Below, one piece after another: positions 31,875-40,382 of a stretch of 64,000 nt of DNA (the stretch's first letter is position 1; each line of letters starts with the position of its first letter). The position numbers and the translations under genes were made by a program. The DNA comes from DATBHW01 sp035307385 (GTDB taxonomy: Bacteria; Chloroflexota; Ktedonobacteria; Ktedonobacterales; DATBGS01). The stretch lies in the NCBI GenBank assembly GCA_035307385.1, contig DATGID010000060.1, positions 38,172 through 102,171 on the forward strand. The letters run 5' to 3'. Below the pieces are notes generated by a model. The model was not told the DNA's origin, did not search any database, and was given only the letters and a program-made list of their open reading frames with translations.

Positions 31875-33314
31875 GTGACCCCCTCTGAGATGCAACAGCA
31901 GTTGCGGCAGCTTCCCTCGGTTGATGAGGTCCTGCGTCACCCAACGCTGGTCGCCATCGCTGCCACCAGCGCGCGCGCCCTGCTGGTGGAGTGTGCCCGC
32001 GAAACGCTAGAGGCCGTCCGCACGCAGATTCGCTCCGGCCAGGCCAATCCACCAGTAGACACTATTGCCGCGCTGGTCTCTATGCTCTTTCAGCGGCGGC
32101 AGCGCCCCAGCCTGCGCCCGGTCATCAACGCAACGGGAGTCATCATCAATACCAATCTGGGCCGCGCGCCGCTTAGCCAGGAGAGCCTTCAGGCCATCGC
32201 TGAAGTCGCGCGCGGCTATACGAATCTGGAGTATGATCTCGAAGAGGGCGAACGCGGCTCACGCCATGCCCATGTGCGCGCGCTGCTTTGTGAACTCACC
32301 GGGGCCGAAGACGCGCTGGTGACCAACAACAACGCCGCAGCGGTGCTCGTCGTCCTCAGCGTTCTGGCGGCAGGGCGCGAGGTCATCATCTCGCGTGGGC
32401 AGTTGGTAGAGATTGGCGGCGGCTTTCGCGTTCCCGATGTCCTGCGCCAGAGCGGCGCGCGTCTCGTGGAAGTGGGCACCACTAATCGCACGCGCCTGCG
32501 CGATTACGAAACCGCCATCACCTCTGACACGGCTGTACTGCTCGATGTCCATCCCAGCAACTTTCTGATCACCGGCTTCACCGAATCGGTCTCGTTAGGG
32601 GCACTGGCCGAATTGGCGCACAACAAGGGGTTGCTGGCAGTCACAGACCTGGGAAGCGGCTGCCTCCTTGATACCACCCGCTTCGGTCTGGCGCACGAAC
32701 CCACGCCCCAGGAAAACATCGCGGCTGGCGCTGATATCGTCTGTTTTTCCGGAGATAAGCTGCTCGGCGGACCACAGGCGGGCATTATCCTCGGCAAACG
32801 CGAACTCATCAGCCAGATTGCCAGACACCCGCTGATGCGCGCCATTCGCATCGATAAACTCACCCTGGCCGGGTTGGAGGCCACACTGCGCCACTATCAG
32901 CGCCATGAAGCAGCAGAGCATATCCCCATCTGGCGTATGATCGCCACTTCTCCGGCAGCGCTGAAGCAGCACGCCCACCAGTGGATGACGCAGCTTCAGG
33001 GCTGGGGCATCTGCGCCGAAATCGTTGAGGGTCAGTCAACGATTGGTGGCGGCTCACTGCCAGGTGAAACCCTCCCAACCACGCTGCTGGCGATCAGCGC
33101 GCACCAAGACCAGGGTTCGGGGAACCACCACAGCTTTGCTGATAGCAAGCGAGCGCATTCGTCTCTGGATGCGCTGGCCGAACGTCTGCGGGCTGGCGAG
33201 CCGCCAGTGGTCGCCCGCATCTTACGAGATCGGCTGTTGCTCGACCCGCGCACCGTCCTACCCGAACAGGATGAGGCTTTGCTCGCAGCGCTGCGCGCAG
33301 CGCTGACACCTTAA
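31875..33314 (+). CDS. selA: L-seryl-tRNA(Sec) selenium transferase
   Basis: The protein has 479 residues, a PLP enzyme that turns Ser-tRNA(Sec) into Sec-tRNA(Sec) with selenophosphate. The N-terminal domain QQQLRQLPSVDEVLRHP, the block RPVINATGVIINTNLGRAPL, and the PLP-lysine motif CFSGDKLLGGPQAG are standard SelA. The start is probably GTG 31875 or ATG 31890; the frame is open to a TTG at 31845. Its partners selB, selD and the tRNA-Sec gene are not in the window. Its presence implies selenoprotein synthesis in this organism, if those partners exist elsewhere. Confidence 0.93.
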   Translation: MTPSEMQQQLRQLPSVDEVLRHPTLVAIAATSARALLVECARETLEAVRTQIRSGQANPPVDTIAALVSMLFQRRQRPSLRPVINATGVIINTNLGRAPLSQESLQAIAEVARGYTNLEYDLEEGERGSRHAHVRALLCELTGAEDALVTNNNAAAVLVVLSVLAAGREVIISRGQLVEIGGGFRVPDVLRQSGARLVEVGTTNRTRLRDYETAITSDTAVLLDVHPSNFLITGFTESVSLGALAELAHNKGLLAVTDLGSGCLLDTTRFGLAHEPTPQENIAAGADIVCFSGDKLLGGPQAGIILGKRELISQIARHPLMRAIRIDKLTLAGLEATLRHYQRHEAAEHIPIWRMIATSPAALKQHAHQWMTQLQGWGICAEIVEGQSTIGGGSLPGETLPTTLLAISAHQDQGSGNHHSFADSKRAHSSLDALAERLRAGEPPVVARILRDRLLLDPRTVLPEQDEALLAALRAALTP

Positions 33315-33325
33315 ACCACACGTCG

Positions 33326-34402
33326 TCACTGCTGCCCATCTGCTTTCTTATCACGTTCGGCCAATGCCCCACCCTCCGGGCCAGCCGCCAGCAGCACAGG
33401 CGCACCCGCCGCTGCGGTTCCCAGAGCGTTGTCAGCAGCGGCGGCTTCCGCTGCTTCCTTCTTCGCCCGCGAAGTCACCCCGCGGCGCGCCAGCAGCAAA
33501 CCTGAAAGAACAACGGCGGCTCCCACCAACTGTCCTGCCGAAAATTGTTCGCCCAGAATCAGGAAAGAACCGATGCCGCCGAGAATAGGCGTGAGATAGT
33601 TATACAGCGTCACATAACCGACGCCCCGCTGCATAATGGCCCAGTTCCAGATCGTATAGCTGATATAGATTGGGAAGACAACCGCATAGCCCATCACGGC
33701 CCAGGCGCGCCAGGTCACCAGCGCCCAGTTTTGATGGAACAGCGCGGGTACACCAATGGGCGACAATGCCAGCGTCCCGATTATCAGCGTATAGCACATC
33801 AATTCAGCCGGAGAGTATCGCGCACCCAGCTTTTTATTGGTGATGCCATAGAGCGCAAAAGAGAGGGCAGCCCCCAACGACAACACATCACCGATGATCA
33901 TCGTGCTGGGGGTCACATGGCTATCTGCCCCGGCGTGCTGTGTCTGGCCGCCTGCGGCAAACAGGAAAAGCGCCACGCCGACAAATGCCAGCAAAATCCC
34001 TAACCATTGAAGCAGGCTGACGCGCTCGGTGCGAAAGAGCGCCAGCAATATCGCCGAAAAGAGTGGCACTGTTGCCACCAGCAGCGCCGAGCCAAAGACC
34101 GTCGTCAGATTCAATCCCACAATATAAAACAGTTGATAAATGCTATAGCCGCTCAGCCCAGAAATAATCAGCGGAAGCACATCGCGCCGCTCGACACGTC
34201 TGGTGTGCCCTCTCCGACGCCCGCGCAGCCAGAGGATGAACACGGCCAGCGCCGTAATGAAGAGGAAACGTACATAGGTAAAGGCAAAGGGGTCCATCTC
34301 TTCCAGAGCGAATTTGAAGAGCGAAGGAGAAACTCCCCAGGTCAGGACGGTCAGTGAGAGGGCCAGATCAACCGAATGCTTGCGGAGAGCCAAAAGCAGC
34401 AC
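33326..34402 (-). CDS. EamA-family (DMT) transporter
   Basis: The protein has about 358 residues with ten predicted helices in two EamA repeats, for example LLVATVPLFSAILLALFRTE at the end of the first and LTPILGGIGSFLILGEQFSA in the second. A 60-residue Ala/Lys-rich cytoplasmic tail follows. It probably exports a metabolite; the substrate is unknown. The start is uncertain: GTG 34402 sits close behind GGAAAGG, TTG 34393 has better spacing, and the frame is open to 34435. It converges on selA with an 11-base gap and no obvious terminator. Confidence 0.85.
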   Translation of the reverse strand: MLLLALRKHSVDLALSLTVLTWGVSPSLFKFALEEMDPFAFTYVRFLFITALAVFILWLRGRRRGHTRRVERRDVLPLIISGLSGYSIYQLFYIVGLNLTTVFGSALLVATVPLFSAILLALFRTERVSLLQWLGILLAFVGVALFLFAAGGQTQHAGADSHVTPSTMIIGDVLSLGAALSFALYGITNKKLGARYSPAELMCYTLIIGTLALSPIGVPALFHQNWALVTWRAWAVMGYAVVFPIYISYTIWNWAIMQRGVGYVTLYNYLTPILGGIGSFLILGEQFSAGQLVGAAVVLSGLLLARRGVTSRAKKEAAEAAAADNALGTAAAGAPVLLAAGPEGGALAERDKKADGQQ

Positions 34403-34621
34403 ATCCTTTCCGGAGTTGAGGTGAAGGCAGCACAAGGGCCAGCGAAGGCTCGCCGTCAGTGTTGACCAACCAGAAAGGAGCCAGAAACGAAGAGTACCAC
34501 ACTATAGATGAACGGCGAGCGCTAGCCCATCTTATACTATAGCGCGTTTGATGGAAAACGACCAGGCAAGGTCAGAACCGGCACCATGAACAAGATGGGA
34601 AGACGCGCCAAGGGCTGGGCG

Positions 34622-35044
34622 CTATTGCTGCGCCAGAGCATGTGTCAGGCGCATGACAATGCGACAGAAATGGAGGATGGCAGAAGCCATCGCAAGTTGC
34701 GCCTCTTCTTCGCTCTCGCCTTCATCTGGCTGTGGTGGGGTTCGACACAAGGCGCGCAAGACCAGGAGCACATCATCTTTGATAGCATTATCCAGCCGTC
34801 CACTGCGCGCCATGCGCAGCACACGCCCCACTGTCGCCTGCATCTCTCGGCGCACCACCGTGATCTGATCGAGGTCGTCATCCTCCGCCATCTCCCAGTC
34901 CTCATCCGCTAAATTAGCGTCAATCAGCCCATCCGATTCAACAGCATCGGCCAGATCAGCCCCTGGCGCTTCGGGAGATAGAGGCTCCCACCGCACACCC
35001 AGGCGGTTCAGGAGTGTTTCCAACTCACGTTCCCAGTTGGACAT
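34622..35044 (-). CDS. Hypothetical protein, mostly helical and acidic
   Basis: The protein has 140 residues. It starts MSNWERELETLLNRLGVRWE, then a Glu/Asp-rich middle (DANLADEDWEMAEDDDLDQI), a helix TVVRREMQATVGRVLRMARS, and a C-terminal helix AMASAILHFCRIVMRLTHAL. I do not recognise a family. ATG 35044 has GGAGGGAGG about 8 bases upstream, which decides against the longer frame to 35248. A sigma-70-like promoter lies at 35103-35131 and a long hairpin separates it from the pmbA gene upstream, so it is a single-gene unit. Confidence 0.7.
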   Translation of the reverse strand: MSNWERELETLLNRLGVRWEPLSPEAPGADLADAVESDGLIDANLADEDWEMAEDDDLDQITVVRREMQATVGRVLRMARSGRLDNAIKDDVLLVLRALCRTPPQPDEGESEEEAQLAMASAILHFCRIVMRLTHALAQQ

Positions 35045-35102
35045 GCAGGCGGCCTCCCTCCAAAATACATCGACAGCATTAGGCTCGGTCTCGAGCGCGT
35101 CC

Positions 35103-35131
35103 AGTCTAGCATAGTGACGCGCTCTTGTCGA
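35103..35131 (-). promoter_or_regulatory. Sigma-70 promoter of the 140-residue hypothetical gene
   Basis: TCGACA (35131-35126), 17 bases, TAGACT (35108-35103). Confidence 0.55.
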
Positions 35132-35165
35132 GAGGTCAGCAATATCTCCTAGCCCATCTGAGCAA

Positions 35166-35228
35166 GAACGAAGAAAGAAGAAAGAACATTGGCAGTCATC
35201 CCTGATGTTCTTTCTTCTTTCTTCGTTC
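35166..35228. terminator. 24-bp perfect-stem hairpin after pmbA
   Basis: The arms 35166-35189 and 35205-35228 are exact reverse complements (purine-rich GAACGAAGAAAGAAG... against its complement) around a 15-base loop. It lies 39 bases past the pmbA stop and upstream of the next promoter, as expected of a terminator. The stem ends in A/T-rich DNA rather than a clear U-tract. Confidence 0.65.
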
Positions 35229-35266
35229 CCCAGAACTAGCTCTGGCATTTGCCGCAGCAGGCCCCT

Positions 35267-36601
35267 CTATTGAGTCAGGCCCGTGAAATTGAATTTGCTC
35301 GAGCGAATGGCTGGAGCCACAACTGTGGTATAGTCGCGCACTTGCATACGCTGCTTGCCAATGGCTTCAGCAGCAGCCAGCGTTTCCAGAATACTCTGGG
35401 TGAAACGGAAGCTCTTCACTGGTGTTGTCAGCTCGCCATGTTCGATTAAAAACGTGCCGTCGCGCGTCATGCCCGTAAAAAGCGTTCGCACCGGATGGAC
35501 GATATTGCAATAGTGGAAGCGGGTCACATAGACGCCGCGCTCAATCCCCCTGAATAAATCTTCTCGGCTAGCCTCGCCAGCAGCCATCATCAGATGCGTC
35601 GGGTAAGGGCCGAACGTATTCGGCGCCGGAAGCGCGTGCCCGGTGTTCGCTTTGCCCTCGCGGTTGGCGGTAAAAGAATCATAGACCACCGTGCGAGCCA
35701 CGCCACGCTCAATCAGGGGGACACGCTGCTTGGGCACACCCTCAAAGTCGAATCCAATCGGCAGTCCCTCAGGATCAAAGGCGTCATCATAAATAGTAAC
35801 GCTTTCGGCGGCAACCTGCTCGCCAAAGTGGCCGTTCATAAAGCTCCGCTCTTCCTGGACGGCCAGCGCCGAAAGCCCCATAAAAGCCAGGTATTGCAGC
35901 ATCTCGCCAACTGCGTAGCCGTCCAGCACCACGCGGTATTCGCCGATGGGCAATTCAACAGGGTTGCGGCTCTTGCCCGCTTTCTCGACTGCTTCTGTTG
36001 CCAACGCCTCAAAGTCAATGTTCCCTGCATCCATCGAGACGCGCTGAGCATAGCCAGAGCCGCCTGCATCGGCCATCACCACCACATGCGCCTCGGCCTC
36101 GGTGCCAACATGATTGGCAAATACCCCAAGCGAGTTGCCCACCGCGACCTGCTGCACAGTGGTTTCGAACGCGCCCGCCGATTCATAGCCCGTTGCCACC
36201 GCGCGATCAACAATCACTTTCACACCCTGGGCGCGGTCTTCCGGCCCAAAGGCAGCGGTGTCCTCACTATAGCCATTGACAGGTGTAATCGCCTGCTGAC
36301 CTGGCAAAGACTTGAACTCTGGGTTTTCCGGCTGCACCTTGGCAATCGCCGTGGCCCGCTCAACCACATCACGCAGCGCCTCATCATCAAGCTTGTTCGT
36401 GCTGGCAACGCCGATCTTGTTGCCCAGCACCGCCCGCACGTTCACGGCGGTATTAGTTTCGGCCACATTTTGATGAATATAGTTATTGGCAAAGCGCGTC
36501 AGGGAGCGATCTGTGCCCAAAAACAGCACTTCGGTCTGGGTGGCCTTGGAAAAACCCAGCACTTTTTCGAGCAGCGCCTGCACATCCTGTTCTTCCAGCA
36601 T
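35267..36601 (-). CDS. pmbA: TldD/PmbA-family metalloprotease subunit, PmbA (TldE)-like
   Basis: The protein has 444 residues. It lacks the HExxxH zinc site of its partner and carries the PmbA-type conserved C-terminus (VHPVRTLFTGMTRDGTFLIE, GELTTPVKSFRFTQSILETL). TldD and TldE form a heterodimer that degrades unfolded peptides and matures microcins and modified peptides. GAGGAG precedes ATG 36601. It follows tldD by 20 bases in one operon. Confidence 0.93.
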   Translation of the reverse strand: MLEEQDVQALLEKVLGFSKATQTEVLFLGTDRSLTRFANNYIHQNVAETNTAVNVRAVLGNKIGVASTNKLDDEALRDVVERATAIAKVQPENPEFKSLPGQQAITPVNGYSEDTAAFGPEDRAQGVKVIVDRAVATGYESAGAFETTVQQVAVGNSLGVFANHVGTEAEAHVVVMADAGGSGYAQRVSMDAGNIDFEALATEAVEKAGKSRNPVELPIGEYRVVLDGYAVGEMLQYLAFMGLSALAVQEERSFMNGHFGEQVAAESVTIYDDAFDPEGLPIGFDFEGVPKQRVPLIERGVARTVVYDSFTANREGKANTGHALPAPNTFGPYPTHLMMAAGEASREDLFRGIERGVYVTRFHYCNIVHPVRTLFTGMTRDGTFLIEHGELTTPVKSFRFTQSILETLAAAEAIGKQRMQVRDYTTVVAPAIRSSKFNFTGLTQ

Positions 36602-36621
36602 TCCTTGACTCCTCTATTCGC

Positions 36622-38070
36622 CTATTCGCCCCATTTGCCCACACCTACCTGCACACTGCGGAAGCGGGCAGAGGCCGCACCGTGCCCCGTGCGCATGACT
36701 TGCATTGGCTCACCCTTGCCGCAGTTGGGCGTGCCCCAGACCACCCAATCATCGCAGACGGCATCGCAGCTTCCCCAAAACTCCGGCGTAATGCCCGTAT
36801 AGGTGCAATTCTTCAGCAGTGCGCCCAATTTGCCGTTCTTGATCTCCCAACCGATCTCCGTGCCAAATTGAAAATTCAAACGGCGGTCATCAATGCTCCA
36901 ACTGCGATTGGTACAGAGATACAATCCTTCGGCGGTGTCGGCAATCAAGTCTTCCAGCTTCCAATCTCCCGGCAGCAGGCTCACGTTTGTCATACGAATC
37001 ATCGGCAGGCGATTCCAGCCATCGGCGCGCACACAGCCGTTGCTGCTCAAGCCAAGCTCAGGCGCGGTATCGCGCGACATCAAATACCCGGAAAAGATGC
37101 CGTTCTTGACAATATCAGTGCGCTGGGCAGGCACGCCCTCATCGTCCCAGCCAAACGACCCCAATCCGCCAGGCGTGGTCGCATCGGCCACGATATTGAC
37201 AGCATCCGAACCATAGCGAAAATGTGTGCCCAACTTATCGGTGGTCAGGAAGCTCTTCCCCACAAATCCGGCCTCCATGCCCAGCACGCGGTCAAGTTCG
37301 ATGGGATGGCCGCACGACTCATGCACCTGAAGCGCCGCCTGCGGGCCGTCCAGAATGATGGTCATCGTGCCCGACGGGCACTGCTTAGCCGTCAGCAATT
37401 TCACCGCTTCCTCACCAATGCGCTGCCCATGTTCGGGAAGGTTCATCGCCTCGACAAACTCATAGCCTGCCGTGCCTGCCTGCCGACCAAACGAATTGGG
37501 GTAAGAGCGCTGCTGAATCTCGCCATCGCCCACCGCCTCAGCGACGATAGCCGCGCCGCTGTCATACAGCGTTTGCTCGATCAAGCTGCCCTCAGAGCTG
37601 GCGAAGAGCTTGCGCTCGCGGCCAAACTCCATATTACCCGTAGCGATGCTCACCCCTTTCACAGAGCGCATTGCCTCATCAGCCTTCAACAACAAGCCAA
37701 CTTTTTCTTCCAGAGGGACGGTAAATGGGTCGCACCTGATCGGGGTGGTATAGCTTCCACGCTGCGGAGGCAGTACAGAAAGGCGCGCTGATTTGCCGCC
37801 CACGAGCGCGCTGGCTCTGGCAATCGCGACAGCTTGTCCTGCAATTTTCTGCGCCTCCTTCAAGTCCATACGAGCGCTGCTGGCAAACCCCCACGCGCCA
37901 TTCACAATGACGCGCACATTGAAGCCGCTGTCGACGCTGCTGGAAAGCGCCTCCACACGTCCATTCTTCACCGAGATGGACTCAACCGTCCTCTCCATCA
38001 CACGAGCATCAGCATAGGTCGCACCAAGCTGCAACGCAATATTGAGCGCTGTATTTGCCAAATCTTGCAT
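36622..38070 (-). CDS. tldD: TldD-family metalloprotease
   Basis: The protein has 482 residues. The zinc motif HESCGH (VHESCGHPIELD, near residue 245) is the TldD active site. The N-terminal domain (ARVMERTVESISVKNGRVEA) and the C-terminal block GTPNCGKGEPMQVMRTGHGA are typical. With PmbA it forms the active-site-containing half of a heterodimeric peptidase in the cytoplasm. ATG 38070 has GAAGGAG 7 bases upstream; the frame is open to 38136. It lies 34 bases after the ROK gene, possibly in the same transcript. Confidence 0.94.
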   Translation of the reverse strand: MQDLANTALNIALQLGATYADARVMERTVESISVKNGRVEALSSSVDSGFNVRVIVNGAWGFASSARMDLKEAQKIAGQAVAIARASALVGGKSARLSVLPPQRGSYTTPIRCDPFTVPLEEKVGLLLKADEAMRSVKGVSIATGNMEFGRERKLFASSEGSLIEQTLYDSGAAIVAEAVGDGEIQQRSYPNSFGRQAGTAGYEFVEAMNLPEHGQRIGEEAVKLLTAKQCPSGTMTIILDGPQAALQVHESCGHPIELDRVLGMEAGFVGKSFLTTDKLGTHFRYGSDAVNIVADATTPGGLGSFGWDDEGVPAQRTDIVKNGIFSGYLMSRDTAPELGLSSNGCVRADGWNRLPMIRMTNVSLLPGDWKLEDLIADTAEGLYLCTNRSWSIDDRRLNFQFGTEIGWEIKNGKLGALLKNCTYTGITPEFWGSCDAVCDDWVVWGTPNCGKGEPMQVMRTGHGAASARFRSVQVGVGKWGE

Positions 38071-38104
38071 ACGCGCAACTCCTTCTTCGGAACAAGCCGC
38101 TTTC

Positions 38105-39142
38105 TCAAACATCCTGAAGCGCGAGGGCCACTGCACCCTTCAGTGACGCATCGCTCCCCAGCGCGGCAGGGACGATACGCACTGCCTCGGTAGCTGCGCG
38201 CAGACAGAGCGGTGGGACCATCTGGCGCAGCGGCTCAAAGAGCAGGTCACCTGCCAGCGCCAGTGCACCACCAAGAATGATGACGCCAGGGTCAAGCAGG
38301 TTCACCAGGTTCGCCAGGCTGATAGATAGATAGTGCAGCGCCTCGTCGATCACTTGTCTCGCCACCGGGTCACCCTTGGCAGCAATCTGAAACACCTGAT
38401 CGGCAGTCATCGCCTCGGCTCGGCCTCCCGTCACCCGTCGAATCGCCTCCTCCGTCTGTGGATATTCCACCGAAACGCCAATCATCGTGCGCACAATCGC
38501 CTGGGCCGAGGCAATGCCTTCCAGGTGTCCACGCCGCCCACACGGGCAAAGCGGGCCATCCTCCTTGACAAGCGTGTGGCCGATCTCGCCAGCCATGGTG
38601 CCGACACCATGATAAATAGAGCCATTGACAAGAATGCCTCCACCAATGCCGCGACCCAGCCCCACATAGACCAGATTGCGCTCGCCGATGCCCGCGCCAA
38701 AGCTCGCTTCGCCCAACGCAGCGGCATTGGCGTCGTTATCCAAAATAGCCGGAATCTGGCAGCGCTGCTCAAGCAGGTCTTTCACAGGCAAATCTTCCCA
38801 CCCTTCCGCGCGATACATCATCCGCACCTGTCCCCGCGCAGCGTCTACCGGCGCGCCAATCGCAATACCACAGCGCAAGACCCGATTGCCCCTCAGACGT
38901 TCTGGCGAACAAACATCGGTAATCATCTCGTGCAAGAGGGCAACAGCCTCCTGCCCTTCTGGTGGTGCGCTCAGACGCTTGCGCGTGCGATGCACTATTT
39001 GCCCCTGAAGGTCCGCCAATGCAACTGACATCTGCATACCAGCGCTGCTGATTTCTACCCCCAGGACATAACCCTGGGTAGCCATCACCATCGAATGACT
39101 GTGATTAGGGATTGTCTCGTGTTCATGCCAGATTTGGTTCAT
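38105..39142 (-). CDS. ROK-family protein (glucokinase-like or regulator-like)
   Basis: The protein has 345 residues. VPAMNQ precedes a 24-residue lead, then LGVEISSAGM, which stands where active ROK kinases have GxDxGGT. The catalytic region PAILDNDANAAALGEASFG is intact. The zinc motif reads CPCGRRGHLE, with His in place of the third Cys of the usual CxCGxxGCxE. There is no helix-turn-helix. The protein may be a sugar kinase with an atypical phosphate loop or a non-kinase sugar sensor. ATG 39142 has GGAGG 8 bases upstream. A promoter with a palindrome on its -10 lies at 39343-39371. Confidence 0.85.
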   Translation of the reverse strand: MNQIWHEHETIPNHSHSMVMATQGYVLGVEISSAGMQMSVALADLQGQIVHRTRKRLSAPPEGQEAVALLHEMITDVCSPERLRGNRVLRCGIAIGAPVDAARGQVRMMYRAEGWEDLPVKDLLEQRCQIPAILDNDANAAALGEASFGAGIGERNLVYVGLGRGIGGGILVNGSIYHGVGTMAGEIGHTLVKEDGPLCPCGRRGHLEGIASAQAIVRTMIGVSVEYPQTEEAIRRVTGGRAEAMTADQVFQIAAKGDPVARQVIDEALHYLSISLANLVNLLDPGVIILGGALALAGDLLFEPLRQMVPPLCLRAATEAVRIVPAALGSDASLKGAVALALQDV

Positions 39143-39342
39143 AGCTGGGACCTCCTTCAGTATGAGGAAGCGTTCGCGATGCTCTGTACATGTACCACCC
39201 ACAGCATTCGTGTAGCAACATACACATTGCACGCTGTGGGCCGAGAGTCGCACACCTGAGACCAAACCAGAGTCAGAGGAGAAAAACGATCAATTGTGCC
39301 GCCTGGGTGGTTTGTCTTCTTTCCCGCAGCTTCTCAAAGGAG

Positions 39343-39371
39343 AGTATACCAGGTATAGGTTGATTTGCCAG
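39343..39371 (-). promoter_or_regulatory. Promoter of the ROK gene with an overlapping palindrome
   Basis: CTGGCA (39371-39366), 17 bases, TATACT (39348-39343). The 13-bp inverted repeat TATACCAGGTATA (39345-39357) overlaps the -10 and could be an operator. The leader to 39142 is about 195 bases and includes a hairpin with arms CCACAGC/GCTGTGG near 39200-39241 and the palindrome GTACATGTAC. Confidence 0.5.
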
Positions 39372-39421
39372 GAACGGCTTATGTCTATACGAAACAGCTC
39401 ATGAAAAAGGGTGGCGCTGCC

Positions 39422-39430
39422 TGCTATAGT
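39422..39430 (+). promoter_or_regulatory. Extended -10 promoter giving a near-leaderless transcript
   Basis: TG-C-TATAGT at 39423-39430 predicts a start at about 39437, four bases before ATG 39441. There is no Shine-Dalgarno sequence for that gene, in keeping with leaderless translation. Confidence 0.5.
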
Positions 39431-39440
39431 ATAAGTACCT

Positions 39441-40382
39441 ATGACCGTTGAGAAGAGCGAAACAACTCAGCCAGCCGAACCGCTCAAGGCAGCGCATCCT
39501 GCTCAATCCAAGCCATCGGTCTGGACCATCCAGACCGCCCTGAGCTTTGGCCTGATCACGTTGATCTGGGGATCATTCTCGATAGCTGTAAAGGTTGGCG
39601 TCGCTGGTGTGCCTCCGTTTCTGCTGGCGGGCGTGCGGTTCTGCCTGGCCGGAGCGGTGCTTTTTGTGTTGGTGCTCGTTCGCCGAGAGCGCCTGTTGCT
39701 TCCACGCCAGCGATTTCCAGGCGTCTTGCTGCTGGCCTTTCTCATCATTGGCATACCAAGCGCTTGCTTCTTCTGGGCCTCGCAGTACGCGCCCGCTGGC
39801 ACGCTTTCTACAGTCTGGGCAACATCACCCATCTTCACGGCCTTCATCACGATGAGCGCACGCAACGAAGTGCGCGGCTGGCGCGTCGCCCTGAGCATGG
39901 TCATCGGACTTATAGGGGTAGCGCTGGTCTTCATCGACAAATTGGGTGTGGGCGCTGGGCAAGCACTGGCGGCTGAAGCAGCAGTCCTCGGCGCGGCAGC
40001 GTTCTATGGCGGAGGCATGCGCGTTGCCAAAAGCACTGCTGATCTCCCTTTACTTTCTCTCACCGCCTGGGAACTGCTGCTTGGGGGCCTCATCCTCTCA
40101 ACCGCCAGCCTGCTTTTTGAGCGCGGGCAGCCAGTGCACTGGACTGCGCTGAACGTCGGCATCTTGCTCTATCTGGCAATTATGGCTGGCTGTGTCACCT
40201 TTGGGCTCACATTCTGGCTCATCAAACGCATCGGCGCGATTCGCACCAGCTATAATTCATTTTTGGTGCCAGGTATTGCATTAGTGCTGGCTAATCTGCT
40301 GCTGGGCGAACCGATCACCCTCCCCAAACTGGCTGGCATGGTGCTGGTCGTGAGCGGGCTGGCGCTAGTCGTCAGAAGTTGA
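39441..40382 (+). CDS. EamA-family (DMT) transporter
   Basis: The protein has 313 residues. Ten helices in two repeats follow a soluble N-terminus of about 30 residues. GLITLIWGSFSIAVKVGVAG opens the first repeat; YNSFLVPGIALVLANLLLGE lies in the second. It is a probable metabolite exporter with unknown substrate, about equally distant from the other EamA gene in the window. It seems to be translated from a leaderless mRNA. The last 18 bases overlap the 3' end of scpA on the opposite strand. Confidence 0.9.
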   Translation: MTVEKSETTQPAEPLKAAHPAQSKPSVWTIQTALSFGLITLIWGSFSIAVKVGVAGVPPFLLAGVRFCLAGAVLFVLVLVRRERLLLPRQRFPGVLLLAFLIIGIPSACFFWASQYAPAGTLSTVWATSPIFTAFITMSARNEVRGWRVALSMVIGLIGVALVFIDKLGVGAGQALAAEAAVLGAAAFYGGGMRVAKSTADLPLLSLTAWELLLGGLILSTASLLFERGQPVHWTALNVGILLYLAIMAGCVTFGLTFWLIKRIGAIRTSYNSFLVPGIALVLANLLLGEPITLPKLAGMVLVVSGLALVVRS

